From an uncultured Mediterraneibacter sp. (lineage in GTDB: Bacteria > Bacillota > Clostridia > Lachnospirales > Lachnospiraceae), in NCBI RefSeq assembly GCF_944377805.1, contig NZ_CALWFZ010000009.1:1-64000 (forward strand): DNA of 64,000 bases, given 5' to 3'. The notes under the pieces were generated by a model that was given only the letters and a program-made list of their open reading frames with translations, made no database searches and was not told the DNA's origin. The translations under genes and the position numbers were made by a program. How positions within the stretch are numbered: the first letter of the stretch is position 1; every line of letters starts with the position of its first letter. Of the stretch, positions 16,066 to 23,744 are shown in pieces.

Positions 16066-18921
16066 ATGAATCAGAAGAAAAAGTTCGTTTTGCACAAGGC
16101 ACTGTCGATACTGCTGGCGCTGGCGCTGTTCGCAAGCCTGATTCAGCAATATCCCGTGTCGGCGCAGGAGGATACAGGGCAGATAACAGAGGAGCAGGAA
16201 GGGCGGCCCGATTCTGAGGAGCAGGAGGACAAGCCTGACTCTGAGGAGCAGGAAAACAGTATTGAAACTGCTCCTCAGAGCACGGTTGAAAAACCACAGG
16301 AAAGGATTTCTTTCCAGGCGGTAAGGAACAGTCTGGAAGGTGTGGAAGTTACGCTGGAGGTTGACGGACAAGACAGAGGAACTGTTAATTACCCTGCCGG
16401 ACTGGTATCAGATCATGTGAGCAGCCTGGCGCCTTACCTGGATGGCAAAGAAGCGTTTCAGAAATCACTTCTGAGAAGAACGGAAGCGGATGGAAGCGTT
16501 ACAGAGACGGAAGTTTTCCGAATCGGCACTTATGAGGGCGCGGTATACTATTCTCTGAGCGAGCAGCAGGATACCGGCATTCTGCTAAATGCCGGCGAAA
16601 GTATCGTCCTTGTGTGCGCCAGTCAGTATGAGGTCACATATAACAGCGGGGAAAACGGTTCGGTTACAGGCCCGGAACTGATCTGGAACGGAAATGGGCT
16701 GGAAGCTGTGGTGACAGCTGATAAATATTATCATATTGAAACTGTCAGCTGGAGTGACGGGAGCGATACATATCCGTTGGAAGTAACCGGGGAACACAGT
16801 ATGCAGGTGTCAGTTCCGGCAGAGAGCATCCATAATGATATTACGGTTACAGCAGTATTTGAAAAGGATGCGCCCTATATGATAACGGCCGGGCAGATAC
16901 AGCAGGGAGGAATATGTCTGAATCAGGGACAGGAAGGAGACGACTATTATGCCAACGGCGAAGATCAGCCGATTCCGGCAGTCACTCCCGGGGAGGATCA
17001 GACTTTTATGGTGTTCTCTCAGTCCTGGACCGGAATAGGCAATTCAGGATACTATCTGAATCTTATGCGTATTAACGGGGAAAACGTCATTGTTCCATTC
17101 AGCTATGAAGTGGGAGCCTCAGCAGAGACTGTATTAAGCAACGGATCAACAGTCACCGTGACATTAGTACAGAAAAATGTGGGCCTGTACTGGAAAGAAG
17201 GAGACCCCTATTATGGGATTCGGGGAACTTTCCTGGGATGGAACAAGCTGCGCTGCCTCTATAGTGTCACTGTCACAGACGTACAGGAAAACATGGCCAT
17301 AGACCTGAACTTTAAAGAGGGCAACAGCCGGGAAATGATCATGACCGGACTGGAAGGCATTAATTCATTCGGAGCATCCTCTGAGACGATCGACTGGGAA
17401 ATACACTGGGATCCGTCCCTGATCGGCAATCATTATTATTATGATGTTCAGGAAAATGACGGGGATACCGTATACCGTGCCTACTATAACAGCGGCGAGA
17501 CGCTGGCAACAGCTTATAATATCTATCTTTATACGGTGAAACCAGGATATAACCCGAACACTGTGAATTTTGAAGTTCTTTATGACGGTGTACGGATGAA
17601 CAGTGAGGACGCGATTATGCCTGCAAGAGACGGCAGCAACGAACCGGCATGGATGCTCACGGTAGATGAGATGGCGGCGGCGCTGGATACGAACTTCAGA
17701 CATTTTGACGCTTTCCTGGAATCCGCAAAAGCAGCCGGATACACGCACTGTTTTGCGCTGAACCAGAACAACGCGTACAATCAGGTGCTGCGTCTGAAGG
17801 CAAATCCTTATGAGTATCACCTTGTTTTTGATCCCGATGGCGGAACCTTTGATGGAACCGGACTGGATTCGGATAAATATACGATTCATCAGGATGGAAC
17901 GGTGACGGAAAGGAATGCCGGCGGGGAGCTGCAGGTCTACACACTGGCAGACGGCAGCGTATCCGTCAACATGCCTCTTGTGGAACCGGAAAAAGAGGGA
18001 TGTGTCTTCAAAGGGTGGAAGTTATACAAAGATAACGGGCCCGTAGATGAGACGCTGTATTCAGTAAATCAGAGTTTTGTAATCGATGAAAATACGATCG
18101 CACATGCCGGAGGTGATGATGAGTCAGATGAGAACCATACCTTTACCTTTGTGGCACAGTGGGAAGATGTAGCCGGAAGCCCGGATACAGCGGCGTATTT
18201 TATCGGTTACTATGTACAGGATCCGAACGGGACGGTAGAAGCCGGCGGGAAAACATATACCCAGTACTATTCTACTACGGAGTACGGAACAGTAGGATCT
18301 TCCATTGTGGCGTTAAATGACAGACATCCCGGACAGGCATACACACTGAACGAGCGGCTGTCACATGTGAAGATTGACAGGCTGCTGGATGAGAGTGCGG
18401 AAGGATATGCGGATAACAACAGGATCCTATTTTATTATGATCAGGCAGTCTATGACCTTACGATAGAAAAAGACGCGCGGGGAGACAGTGACCTCACAAA
18501 AGAATGGACAGTAGAGGTGACACTGAAAGATGCCGGCGGAAAGACGCTTACAGGTGGAATTGCATATGGAGAAGTTACTTTCACCAACGGAACAGGAAGC
18601 TTTACGTTAAAAGACGGTGAAAGCATCACAATGACTGACATACCTTCAGGATATCAGTACTCCGTATCAGAGAAAGAAGTGCCGGATGACTATAAAAAGG
18701 TGCAGTATCAGATCAATAACGGCGAAGCGTCAACAAATGCTCCGGCCGATGTCGTGCTCACAGCAGACACCACAGTGACGGTTATAAATGACCGTGATCT
18801 GAAGCCGTCAGACACAGGGATTGATCTTGGGAATATCGGGGCGTTTGCAGGAGCAGGAGCCGCGGGGGTTGCGCTTCTGGCCCTGAGCGGATTATATCTG
18901 AGGAAAAGATATGTCCGATAA
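16066..18921 (+). CDS. Pilus-locus surface adhesin with C-terminal wall-sorting signal, 951 aa
   Basis: Signal peptide at residues 1-33 (KKKFVLHKALSILLALALFA), then an acidic linker with tandem PDSEEQE units (about 47-63). The large central part has no family I can name. An InlB-like beta-repeat region (about 585-700, FDPDGGTFDGTG, EGCVFKGWKLYKD, TFVAQWED) follows. A last prealbumin-fold domain (about 800-905, LTIEKDARG, YSVSEKEV, VINDRD) has the Lys/Glu/Asn set expected for an internal isopeptide bond. The end is PSDTG (914-918), a hydrophobic helix and RKRYVR, i.e. a non-canonical sorting signal. First gene of the pilus operon, in the place of Cpa in streptococcal FCT-3. No thioester-domain motif was seen. 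Exported, probably wall- or pilus-attached tip adhesin. Confidence 0.8.
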   Translation: MNQKKKFVLHKALSILLALALFASLIQQYPVSAQEDTGQITEEQEGRPDSEEQEDKPDSEEQENSIETAPQSTVEKPQERISFQAVRNSLEGVEVTLEVDGQDRGTVNYPAGLVSDHVSSLAPYLDGKEAFQKSLLRRTEADGSVTETEVFRIGTYEGAVYYSLSEQQDTGILLNAGESIVLVCASQYEVTYNSGENGSVTGPELIWNGNGLEAVVTADKYYHIETVSWSDGSDTYPLEVTGEHSMQVSVPAESIHNDITVTAVFEKDAPYMITAGQIQQGGICLNQGQEGDDYYANGEDQPIPAVTPGEDQTFMVFSQSWTGIGNSGYYLNLMRINGENVIVPFSYEVGASAETVLSNGSTVTVTLVQKNVGLYWKEGDPYYGIRGTFLGWNKLRCLYSVTVTDVQENMAIDLNFKEGNSREMIMTGLEGINSFGASSETIDWEIHWDPSLIGNHYYYDVQENDGDTVYRAYYNSGETLATAYNIYLYTVKPGYNPNTVNFEVLYDGVRMNSEDAIMPARDGSNEPAWMLTVDEMAAALDTNFRHFDAFLESAKAAGYTHCFALNQNNAYNQVLRLKANPYEYHLVFDPDGGTFDGTGLDSDKYTIHQDGTVTERNAGGELQVYTLADGSVSVNMPLVEPEKEGCVFKGWKLYKDNGPVDETLYSVNQSFVIDENTIAHAGGDDESDENHTFTFVAQWEDVAGSPDTAAYFIGYYVQDPNGTVEAGGKTYTQYYSTTEYGTVGSSIVALNDRHPGQAYTLNERLSHVKIDRLLDESAEGYADNNRILFYYDQAVYDLTIEKDARGDSDLTKEWTVEVTLKDAGGKTLTGGIAYGEVTFTNGTGSFTLKDGESITMTDIPSGYQYSVSEKEVPDDYKKVQYQINNGEASTNAPADVVLTADTTVTVINDRDLKPSDTGIDLGNIGAFAGAGAAGVALLALSGLYLRKRYVR

Positions 18922-19429
18922 GACGGGGGGCAGCAGACCTTCGCTTCTGCAGGATATTCTGTTCCTGCTTTTAAAGACAGGCATTATCTGCCTCATACTG
19001 ATTGTTCTGTTTACCTTTATATACGGGATATTCCGATGTGAAGAGAACGGCATGTTTCCGTCTGTGAAAGATGGTGATCTGATTGTGTACTACCGTCTGG
19101 ATAAGGAGTACAAAGTTTCGGATGTCGCGATAGTGGAGTACAAAGGGGAGCTCTCTCCCCGGCGTGTGGCGGCAACACAGGGAGATACGGTAGATATTAC
19201 AGAAGAAGGACTGACGATAAACGGAGCGCTCCAGCAGGAAAGCGAAATATATGAAGAGGCGCTTCTTTACGAAGACGGAATTGACTTTCCGGTGACATTG
19301 CAAGAAGGGGAAGTTTTTCTGCTGGGTGACGCCCGGGAACATGCGGAAGACAGCCGGTTGTACGGCCCTGTCAGGGCAGAAGAGACATACGGAAAGGCGA
19401 TGCTCGTCATCCGGCGCAGAGGGATATAA
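18911..19429 (+). CDS. Signal-peptidase-I-like protein lacking catalytic residues (SipA/LepA-like pilus factor), 172 aa
   Basis: One N-terminal membrane segment (about residues 20-40) and an S26 signal-peptidase fold: ENGMFPSVKDGDLIVYYR corresponds to the SM-x-P box, SPRRVAATQGDTVDI to the K-R box, and GDAREHAEDSRLYGPV to the final GDN-x-x-SxDSR box. The catalytic Ser is replaced by Gly47 and the catalytic Lys by Arg84, so peptidase activity is not expected. SipA of the streptococcal FCT-3 pilus locus, in the same position, also lacks the Ser-Lys pair and acts as an assembly factor. The gene overlaps the adhesin stop by 11 bp and precedes the pilin. Confidence 0.85.
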   Translation: MSDKTGGSRPSLLQDILFLLLKTGIICLILIVLFTFIYGIFRCEENGMFPSVKDGDLIVYYRLDKEYKVSDVAIVEYKGELSPRRVAATQGDTVDITEEGLTINGALQQESEIYEEALLYEDGIDFPVTLQEGEVFLLGDAREHAEDSRLYGPVRAEETYGKAMLVIRRRGI

Positions 19430-19489
19430 ATTCTGAGGAATCAGAGTTTACCCGGAGTTATTTTTCAAGGATTTTAAGGAGGAAGAAAC

Positions 19490-20632
19490 ATGAAATTGAG
19501 AAGCAGACTGATTGGTATTCTTTTGGCGGGAACGATGGTCATGGGAATGGGAGTGACTGTAGCGGCATCTCCGTCAGAGGGCACAGAGAAAGATCCGGCA
19601 GGAGTGGAAATTGTAAAAGATCTTGAACTGGCATATGGAGTCACAACTCCAAATGAGACTTTTACATTTGATTTCGCGAAAGTGACATCCGACGCGCCGG
19701 ATATTCAGGACGCTAAAATCGCTTACACCGATAAAGACACAGACGAAGACGCACAGCCGGGAGAACTGGCGACGATCCGGAAATCTACGGCGAATATTCT
19801 GGAAGGGGTACAGTTTCCACATGCGGGAGTCTTTACATACACTGTCACTGAGAATGGAACGGATGCTGAAGGATATGGAATGAATTATTCAGAAGCGAAG
19901 TATACCATGAATGTATATGTCAAGAATGGAACGGGCGGGAAACTGTTTGTGTCCGCAGTGGAAATATTGAAAGACACTAATGACGATGGAACTTCCGCAG
20001 ACGGCTCTAAAACAGATGATCCGACTCTGGGTCAGGGAGAGGGAGCGGGCATGCTCTTCACCAATGAATATACCCAAAAGGGCGGAAGCGGTGAAGGAGG
20101 AGATGCTGACGCGCTTTCGATCAGCAAGACTGTAAGCGGCGAATATGGCGATCAGACAAAGGATTTTACATTTTCTGTAACATTATACAAATCTCCGACG
20201 GTACATGATGACAAAGAAGTGACATACCAGGGCAGGATCGGCTCTGAGGCTCCGATTGATTTTACTACGAACTCACCAGTAACAGTTCAGCTCCATCACG
20301 GAGAGAGCCTTTTGTTTGATGACCTTCCGGCTGGTACGACATATACAGTAACTGAGCAGGGAACAGAGGGATACAGACCATATGCGGTCGTCACAGTGGA
20401 TGGAACTGCGGAATCTGAAATAAATGCCGCAGAAGGACAGAATCTTTCAACAGGAACCAAAGTGGTAGGTACAGACACGAACAGCGCGGCGTTCAGAAAC
20501 GTGTATGATGAAGGCGGAAGTATCACACCGACCGGCATCATTATCGATAACCTTCCGTTCATCCTCCTTGTTGTTGTGGCAGCGTCAGGTCTTTCCTTCT
20601 ATGTAGTCAGCAGAAGAAGATTCAGCCGCTAA
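19490..20632 (+). CDS. Major pilin with two FctA/isopeptide domains, 380 aa
   Basis: Signal peptide at residues 1-26. Domain 1 (about 38-195) is a Spy0128/FctA pilin domain with candidate isopeptide triad Lys43 (EIVKDL), Glu121 (YTVTEN) and Asn192 (FTNEY). Domain 2 (about 207-340) repeats the pattern with Lys213 (ISKTV), Glu289 (YTVTEQ) and Asn337 (FRNVYD). The C-terminus has TPTGI (346-350), a hydrophobic helix and SRRRFSR. TPTG resembles the QVPTG motif of GAS T3 pilin, which a class B pilus sortase uses. AAGGAGG precedes ATG 19490. It should be the shaft subunit, covalently polymerised by the sortase encoded next. Confidence 0.87.
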   Translation: MKLRSRLIGILLAGTMVMGMGVTVAASPSEGTEKDPAGVEIVKDLELAYGVTTPNETFTFDFAKVTSDAPDIQDAKIAYTDKDTDEDAQPGELATIRKSTANILEGVQFPHAGVFTYTVTENGTDAEGYGMNYSEAKYTMNVYVKNGTGGKLFVSAVEILKDTNDDGTSADGSKTDDPTLGQGEGAGMLFTNEYTQKGGSGEGGDADALSISKTVSGEYGDQTKDFTFSVTLYKSPTVHDDKEVTYQGRIGSEAPIDFTTNSPVTVQLHHGESLLFDDLPAGTTYTVTEQGTEGYRPYAVVTVDGTAESEINAAEGQNLSTGTKVVGTDTNSAAFRNVYDEGGSITPTGIIIDNLPFILLVVVAASGLSFYVVSRRRFSR

Positions 20633-20645
20633 GAAGCCGATACAG

Positions 20646-21560
20646 ATGAATTCTGTCAGAAAGGGCCCGTCCGGCAGACGGACGGGCCGCATGATTCTCA
20701 GAGCGATCAACAGTGCGGCGGATACTGTAATGCTGCTCATTTTTCTCCTGCTGCTTGCGTTTGGGATATATGCTGTGTGGGATGCCCGCATTGTGCAGCA
20801 GGAAGCGGCGGGAGAACAATTCAGGCAGTACAGGCCCGCAGCTGAGGACGCCGGAACTTTTGAGGAGTTCCGGCAGATCAATCCGGAGGTATTCGGATGG
20901 CTGACTGTATATGGAACGAACATTGATTACCCTCTTGTGCAGGCGGAAGATAACGAGAAATATCTGAATACTTCTGCGGACGGAGAATACTCTTTATCCG
21001 GAAGTCTTTTCCTTGATTTTCGTAATCGGAATGATCTGTCGGATTTTAACAGTATTATTTACGGGCATCATATGGCGGGAAATGTCATGTTTGGAGATAT
21101 TGGGTCGTTTAAAGACCGGGAATATTTTGAAAGCCGCATGTATGGAGAACTGTACTGCGACGGGCAGTATTACGGCCTGGAGTTTTTTGCGTTTCTCGAA
21201 GTGGACGCCTATAATGACGCGGTCTACCATCCGGCAGTAACCGGGGAGGCACAGCAGAGGGACTATCTGAATATGCTCAGAGAACAGGCGCTTTACTATC
21301 GCGAGATCGGAGTGGATTATGAGGATCGGGTCGTTCTGCTGAGTACATGTACATCCGATATAACCAATGGAAGGCACATTCTGGCAGGACGCCTGACCGA
21401 TACGGTGAAAGAAGACCCGTTCCAGGAGGAGGCAGCCCGCGGGGAGGGTCTTCTGGCAGAAATATCACTGACATCGCTGCTGCCGGTTATCTGCGCGGTA
21501 GGCGTAACAGTGTTTCTGGCGCTGGTGATCATATTTCTGAACAGGAGAAGGGGTAAATAG
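20646..21560 (+). CDS. Class B pilus sortase (SrtC2-like), 304 aa
   Basis: N-terminal membrane anchor (about residues 24-45), extracytoplasmic class B sortase domain and a second hydrophobic segment near the C-terminus (about 275-297). Catalytic set: His141 (IIYGHHM), Cys235 (LLSTC) and Arg243 (NGRHILAGR). The substrate-neighbouring text NPEVFGWLTVYGTNIDYPLVQ is typical of class B. The gene follows the pilin by 13 bp. In streptococcal FCT-3, the pilus is built by a class B sortase in this same position. It would join pilin TPTG termini to lysines of the next subunit. Confidence 0.9.
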   Translation: MNSVRKGPSGRRTGRMILRAINSAADTVMLLIFLLLLAFGIYAVWDARIVQQEAAGEQFRQYRPAAEDAGTFEEFRQINPEVFGWLTVYGTNIDYPLVQAEDNEKYLNTSADGEYSLSGSLFLDFRNRNDLSDFNSIIYGHHMAGNVMFGDIGSFKDREYFESRMYGELYCDGQYYGLEFFAFLEVDAYNDAVYHPAVTGEAQQRDYLNMLREQALYYREIGVDYEDRVVLLSTCTSDITNGRHILAGRLTDTVKEDPFQEEAARGEGLLAEISLTSLLPVICAVGVTVFLALVIIFLNRRRGK

Positions 21561-21575
21561 GAGGATTTGGTATTT

Positions 21576-22232
21576 ATGAAACAGAACTTGGGAAAGAGAA
21601 TAGCGGGGATTATGATGTCCGCGGCCGTGCTGTTTGCTGCCGCAGTACCCGTACAGGCGGCAGGAAATTCTGCCGTCACAGTACAGATACCTGTCACACA
21701 GGAGTTTACAGTATCCGGAACTGAGGAGACAGATGGAGAATTTTCCTATCTGCTTACCGGGATAGGCGGCGATGCTCCTATGCCGGCGGGAAGCGTTGAA
21801 AATGTCTGGCGGTTCTCTGTCGCAGACAGCGGCAATGTCAGGATTCCGATTGAGTTTACTCATGCCGGGGTCTTCACATACGAGCTCCGGCTGGATGGGA
21901 ACAAGGCGAAAAACGGATACACATATGACGGGCGGATTTATACATTATCCATATATGTATCAAACGTGGAAAGCGGACTGGCGGCAGACCTGATTGTACA
22001 GAACGAAAACGGGGACAAAGCTTCGGAAATTGTATTCAAAAACAGCTATACTGCTCAGGATGCCGGCGGACAGATTACATCCGGCAAAGGAAATCCGCAG
22101 CACGGATCAGGCGGGAACGTAAAGACAGGGGATACCCGGAACATGATCCCGGTATTCAGTACAGCTCTTGTGCTCTCGGCATGGATCATAGCGGCAGTAC
22201 TGAAAAAACGAGCCGAATACGAGTGTGAGTGA
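21576..22232 (+). CDS. Minor (basal) pilin with one FctA-like domain, 218 aa
   Basis: ATG 21576 is preferred over the in-frame TTG at 21567 because AGGAGG (21559-21564) gives workable spacing only to the ATG. Signal peptide about residues 1-29, one FctA/Spy0128-like domain (about 32-160, HAGVFTYELRLDGNK, IYTLSIYVSN, VFKNSYT) and a VKTGD sorting signal (182-186) with hydrophobic helix. The Lys and Glu expected for an isopeptide bond are not seen at the usual strands, though the Asn segment (FKNSY) is. It ends the operon at the place of FctB, the streptococcal wall-anchoring basal pilin. Confidence 0.8.
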   Translation: MKQNLGKRIAGIMMSAAVLFAAAVPVQAAGNSAVTVQIPVTQEFTVSGTEETDGEFSYLLTGIGGDAPMPAGSVENVWRFSVADSGNVRIPIEFTHAGVFTYELRLDGNKAKNGYTYDGRIYTLSIYVSNVESGLAADLIVQNENGDKASEIVFKNSYTAQDAGGQITSGKGNPQHGSGGNVKTGDTRNMIPVFSTALVLSAWIIAAVLKKRAEYECE

Positions 22233-22281
22233 GAATGACAGTGCAGACGGTATCGGAATAGCATATGGACGGATAGTGAAA

Positions 22282-22320
22282 GGGAGCTTTCGACAACTTA
22301 TTATCGAAAGCTCCCTGATT
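22282..22320. terminator. Bidirectional terminator between pilus operon and plsC
   Basis: A perfect 12-bp stem: GGGAGCTTTCGA (22282-22293) with TCGAAAGCTCCC (22304-22315), 10-base loop, followed by TGATTTT. It lies between convergent genes. Confidence 0.8.
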
Positions 22321-22333
22321 TTCTGCTGGTAGT

Positions 22334-23068
22334 TTAAACCAGCTCTGCATTTTTGTGTATTGTCTCCCGGATTATGTTTTCCACATAATCTCCGATATGT
22401 TTCTTCGTGTCCTTATCCAGTTCATCCGGATAGATCGGATTCCCGTATTCAATGACGACATGCGTCCGTTTTATTTTAGGGAAATGATTCTCAAAAATCT
22501 CTGCGGTATTGTTCATGGATACCGGAACGATGGCGCATCCGGTCTTGGTGGCGATTTTCAAAGCGCCGTCGCGAAACGGCAGCATGCTCAGTTCCTCGCC
22601 GGGATTACGGGTTCCCTCCGGAAATACACAGATCGAGATGCCGTTTTTGATATTGTCAATCGCCTGGAGAATTGTCTTGAGACCTTCCTTTGGGTTTTTG
22701 CGATCCAGGAACAGGCAGTGTACCCGTTTCATCCAGGAGGTCAGTGTGAGATAGCGCTCCATCTCCTTTTTTGCAATATAGCCAGTCAGTCGTCGGCACC
22801 TGCTGTAAGTCAGCAGGATGTCAAAATAGCTTCTGTGATTGCCGATAAAGAGCACCGGCTCATCAGGTATGTTCTCTTCCCCGATCACAGTTGTCTTTGT
22901 GCCGGCTATTTTCAGGATCACTTTAAATCCCCACTGTACAATACGCAGAGAACTGATGTCACATGCATAAGGATTGAACTTTTGCAGGATCCATTCCACA
23001 ACCAGAACCGGGATGGTCAGGATCAGGAACAGGATCAGAAAGATTACAATACATATAAATCTAATCAT
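22334..23068 (-). CDS. plsC: 1-acyl-sn-glycerol-3-phosphate acyltransferase, 244 aa
   Basis: Phosphatidic acid synthesis at the membrane. The N-terminal hydrophobic helix (residues 3-27) is followed by the acyltransferase motifs NHRSYFD (HX4D catalytic pair) and FPEGTRNPGEEL. Size fits PlsC. Transcribed alone on the minus strand. Its upstream region (23069-23334) carries one copy of the structured repeat found twice more in this window. Confidence 0.92.
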   Translation of the reverse strand: MIRFICIVIFLILFLILTIPVLVVEWILQKFNPYACDISSLRIVQWGFKVILKIAGTKTTVIGEENIPDEPVLFIGNHRSYFDILLTYSRCRRLTGYIAKKEMERYLTLTSWMKRVHCLFLDRKNPKEGLKTILQAIDNIKNGISICVFPEGTRNPGEELSMLPFRDGALKIATKTGCAIVPVSMNNTAEIFENHFPKIKRTHVVIEYGNPIYPDELDKDTKKHIGDYVENIIRETIHKNAELV

Positions 23069-23099
23069 ATGACAGTCCTCTTTTTCTCTTATTTAGTCG

Positions 23100-23192
23100 A
23101 ATCACCGGAAGTGCCAAATGGCATATTCCGGGGGTGTAAGCGGTTGCCAAGGTCTCGGACAGGTCCGGATTTTGGCTCGTCGCTATCACAAA
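23100..23192 (-). repeat. Structured interspersed repeat, copy 1
   Basis: Read on the minus strand this matches copies 2 and 3 nearly throughout, from a T-run/GTGA start through GAGCCAAAATCCGGACC to GGCACTTCCGGTGATT. It folds as hairpin 1 (GCCAA/TTGGC outer stem, CGGA-cctg-TCCG inner stem) and hairpin 2 (CCGG..TGCC-attt-GGCA..CCGG). The T-run is preceded, on the same strand, by a short AGCGT/ACGCT stem. It sits upstream of plsC and of the divergent PrcB-like gene; apart from it the 23069-23334 gap shows nothing I can name. Confidence 0.8.
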
Positions 23193-23334
23193 AAATCAGC
23201 GTCGTTTACACCACGCTATTAGTAATTATACAGCGGAGATATGGAAAAAACAAGCAGAAACAAAGCGGCAATCCGCTCATATCTTTTCCGGGCCAGACAT
23301 ATGATTATAAGGAAAAATACTGTGGAGACAGAAA

Positions 23335-23733
23335 ATGAGACGTATAGCGGTTCTTCTGGCACTGCCGTTTTTGCTGGCCGGGTGCGCGGTAAGGCATGAC
23401 AACATGCAGAAATTAAGAGATCTGGAGTTCACGGTTCTTGAGCGGGATGAGGAGCCGGAGGAACTAAAGGAAATGATCAGTGAGAGCAGGGAAGAACCGT
23501 TCCAGATATTCTATGCGGATCAGGGAGTCCTCTACATAGCGGAAGGATACGGACGCCAGCCCACGACAGGATACAGCGTGGAGGTCAGAGAACTGTATGA
23601 GACAGAGGACGCCGTCCGTATCCGTACAAATCTTCTCGGCCCGGAGAAGGGAGAGAAGATCAAAGAGATCGCCACATATCCTTATGTGGTTGTGCAGCTT
23701 GATTATATTGAGAAAGATGTCTTGTTTGATTGA
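23335..23733 (+). CDS. PrcB-domain lipoprotein, 132 aa
   Basis: Lipoprotein signal with lipobox LLAGC (Cys17). The rest shows the PrcB C-terminal pattern: FQIFYADQGVLYIAEGYGRQ, PTTGYSVEVREL and TYPYVVVQ. PrcB was described as a partner of the treponemal PrtP protease; in Clostridia this domain occurs in small lipoproteins of unknown role. The stop is 11 bp before the sipL start, so the two are probably co-transcribed, hinting at a link to sporulation or the envelope. Confidence 0.75.
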   Translation: MRRIAVLLALPFLLAGCAVRHDNMQKLRDLEFTVLERDEEPEELKEMISESREEPFQIFYADQGVLYIAEGYGRQPTTGYSVEVRELYETEDAVRIRTNLLGPEKGEKIKEIATYPYVVVQLDYIEKDVLFD

Positions 23734-23744
23734 GGAGGAGAGAT

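Noticed and set aside
16066-18921. Thioester domain in the pilus adhesin
   Set aside because: Expected from the streptococcal Cpa analogy, but no Cys-Gln thioester signature could be found by eye.
22355-23338. 327-codon open frame on + strand opposite plsC
   Set aside because: It lies antisense to the well-supported plsC gene, has no family text, and runs through the repeat copy; a shadow of codon bias.
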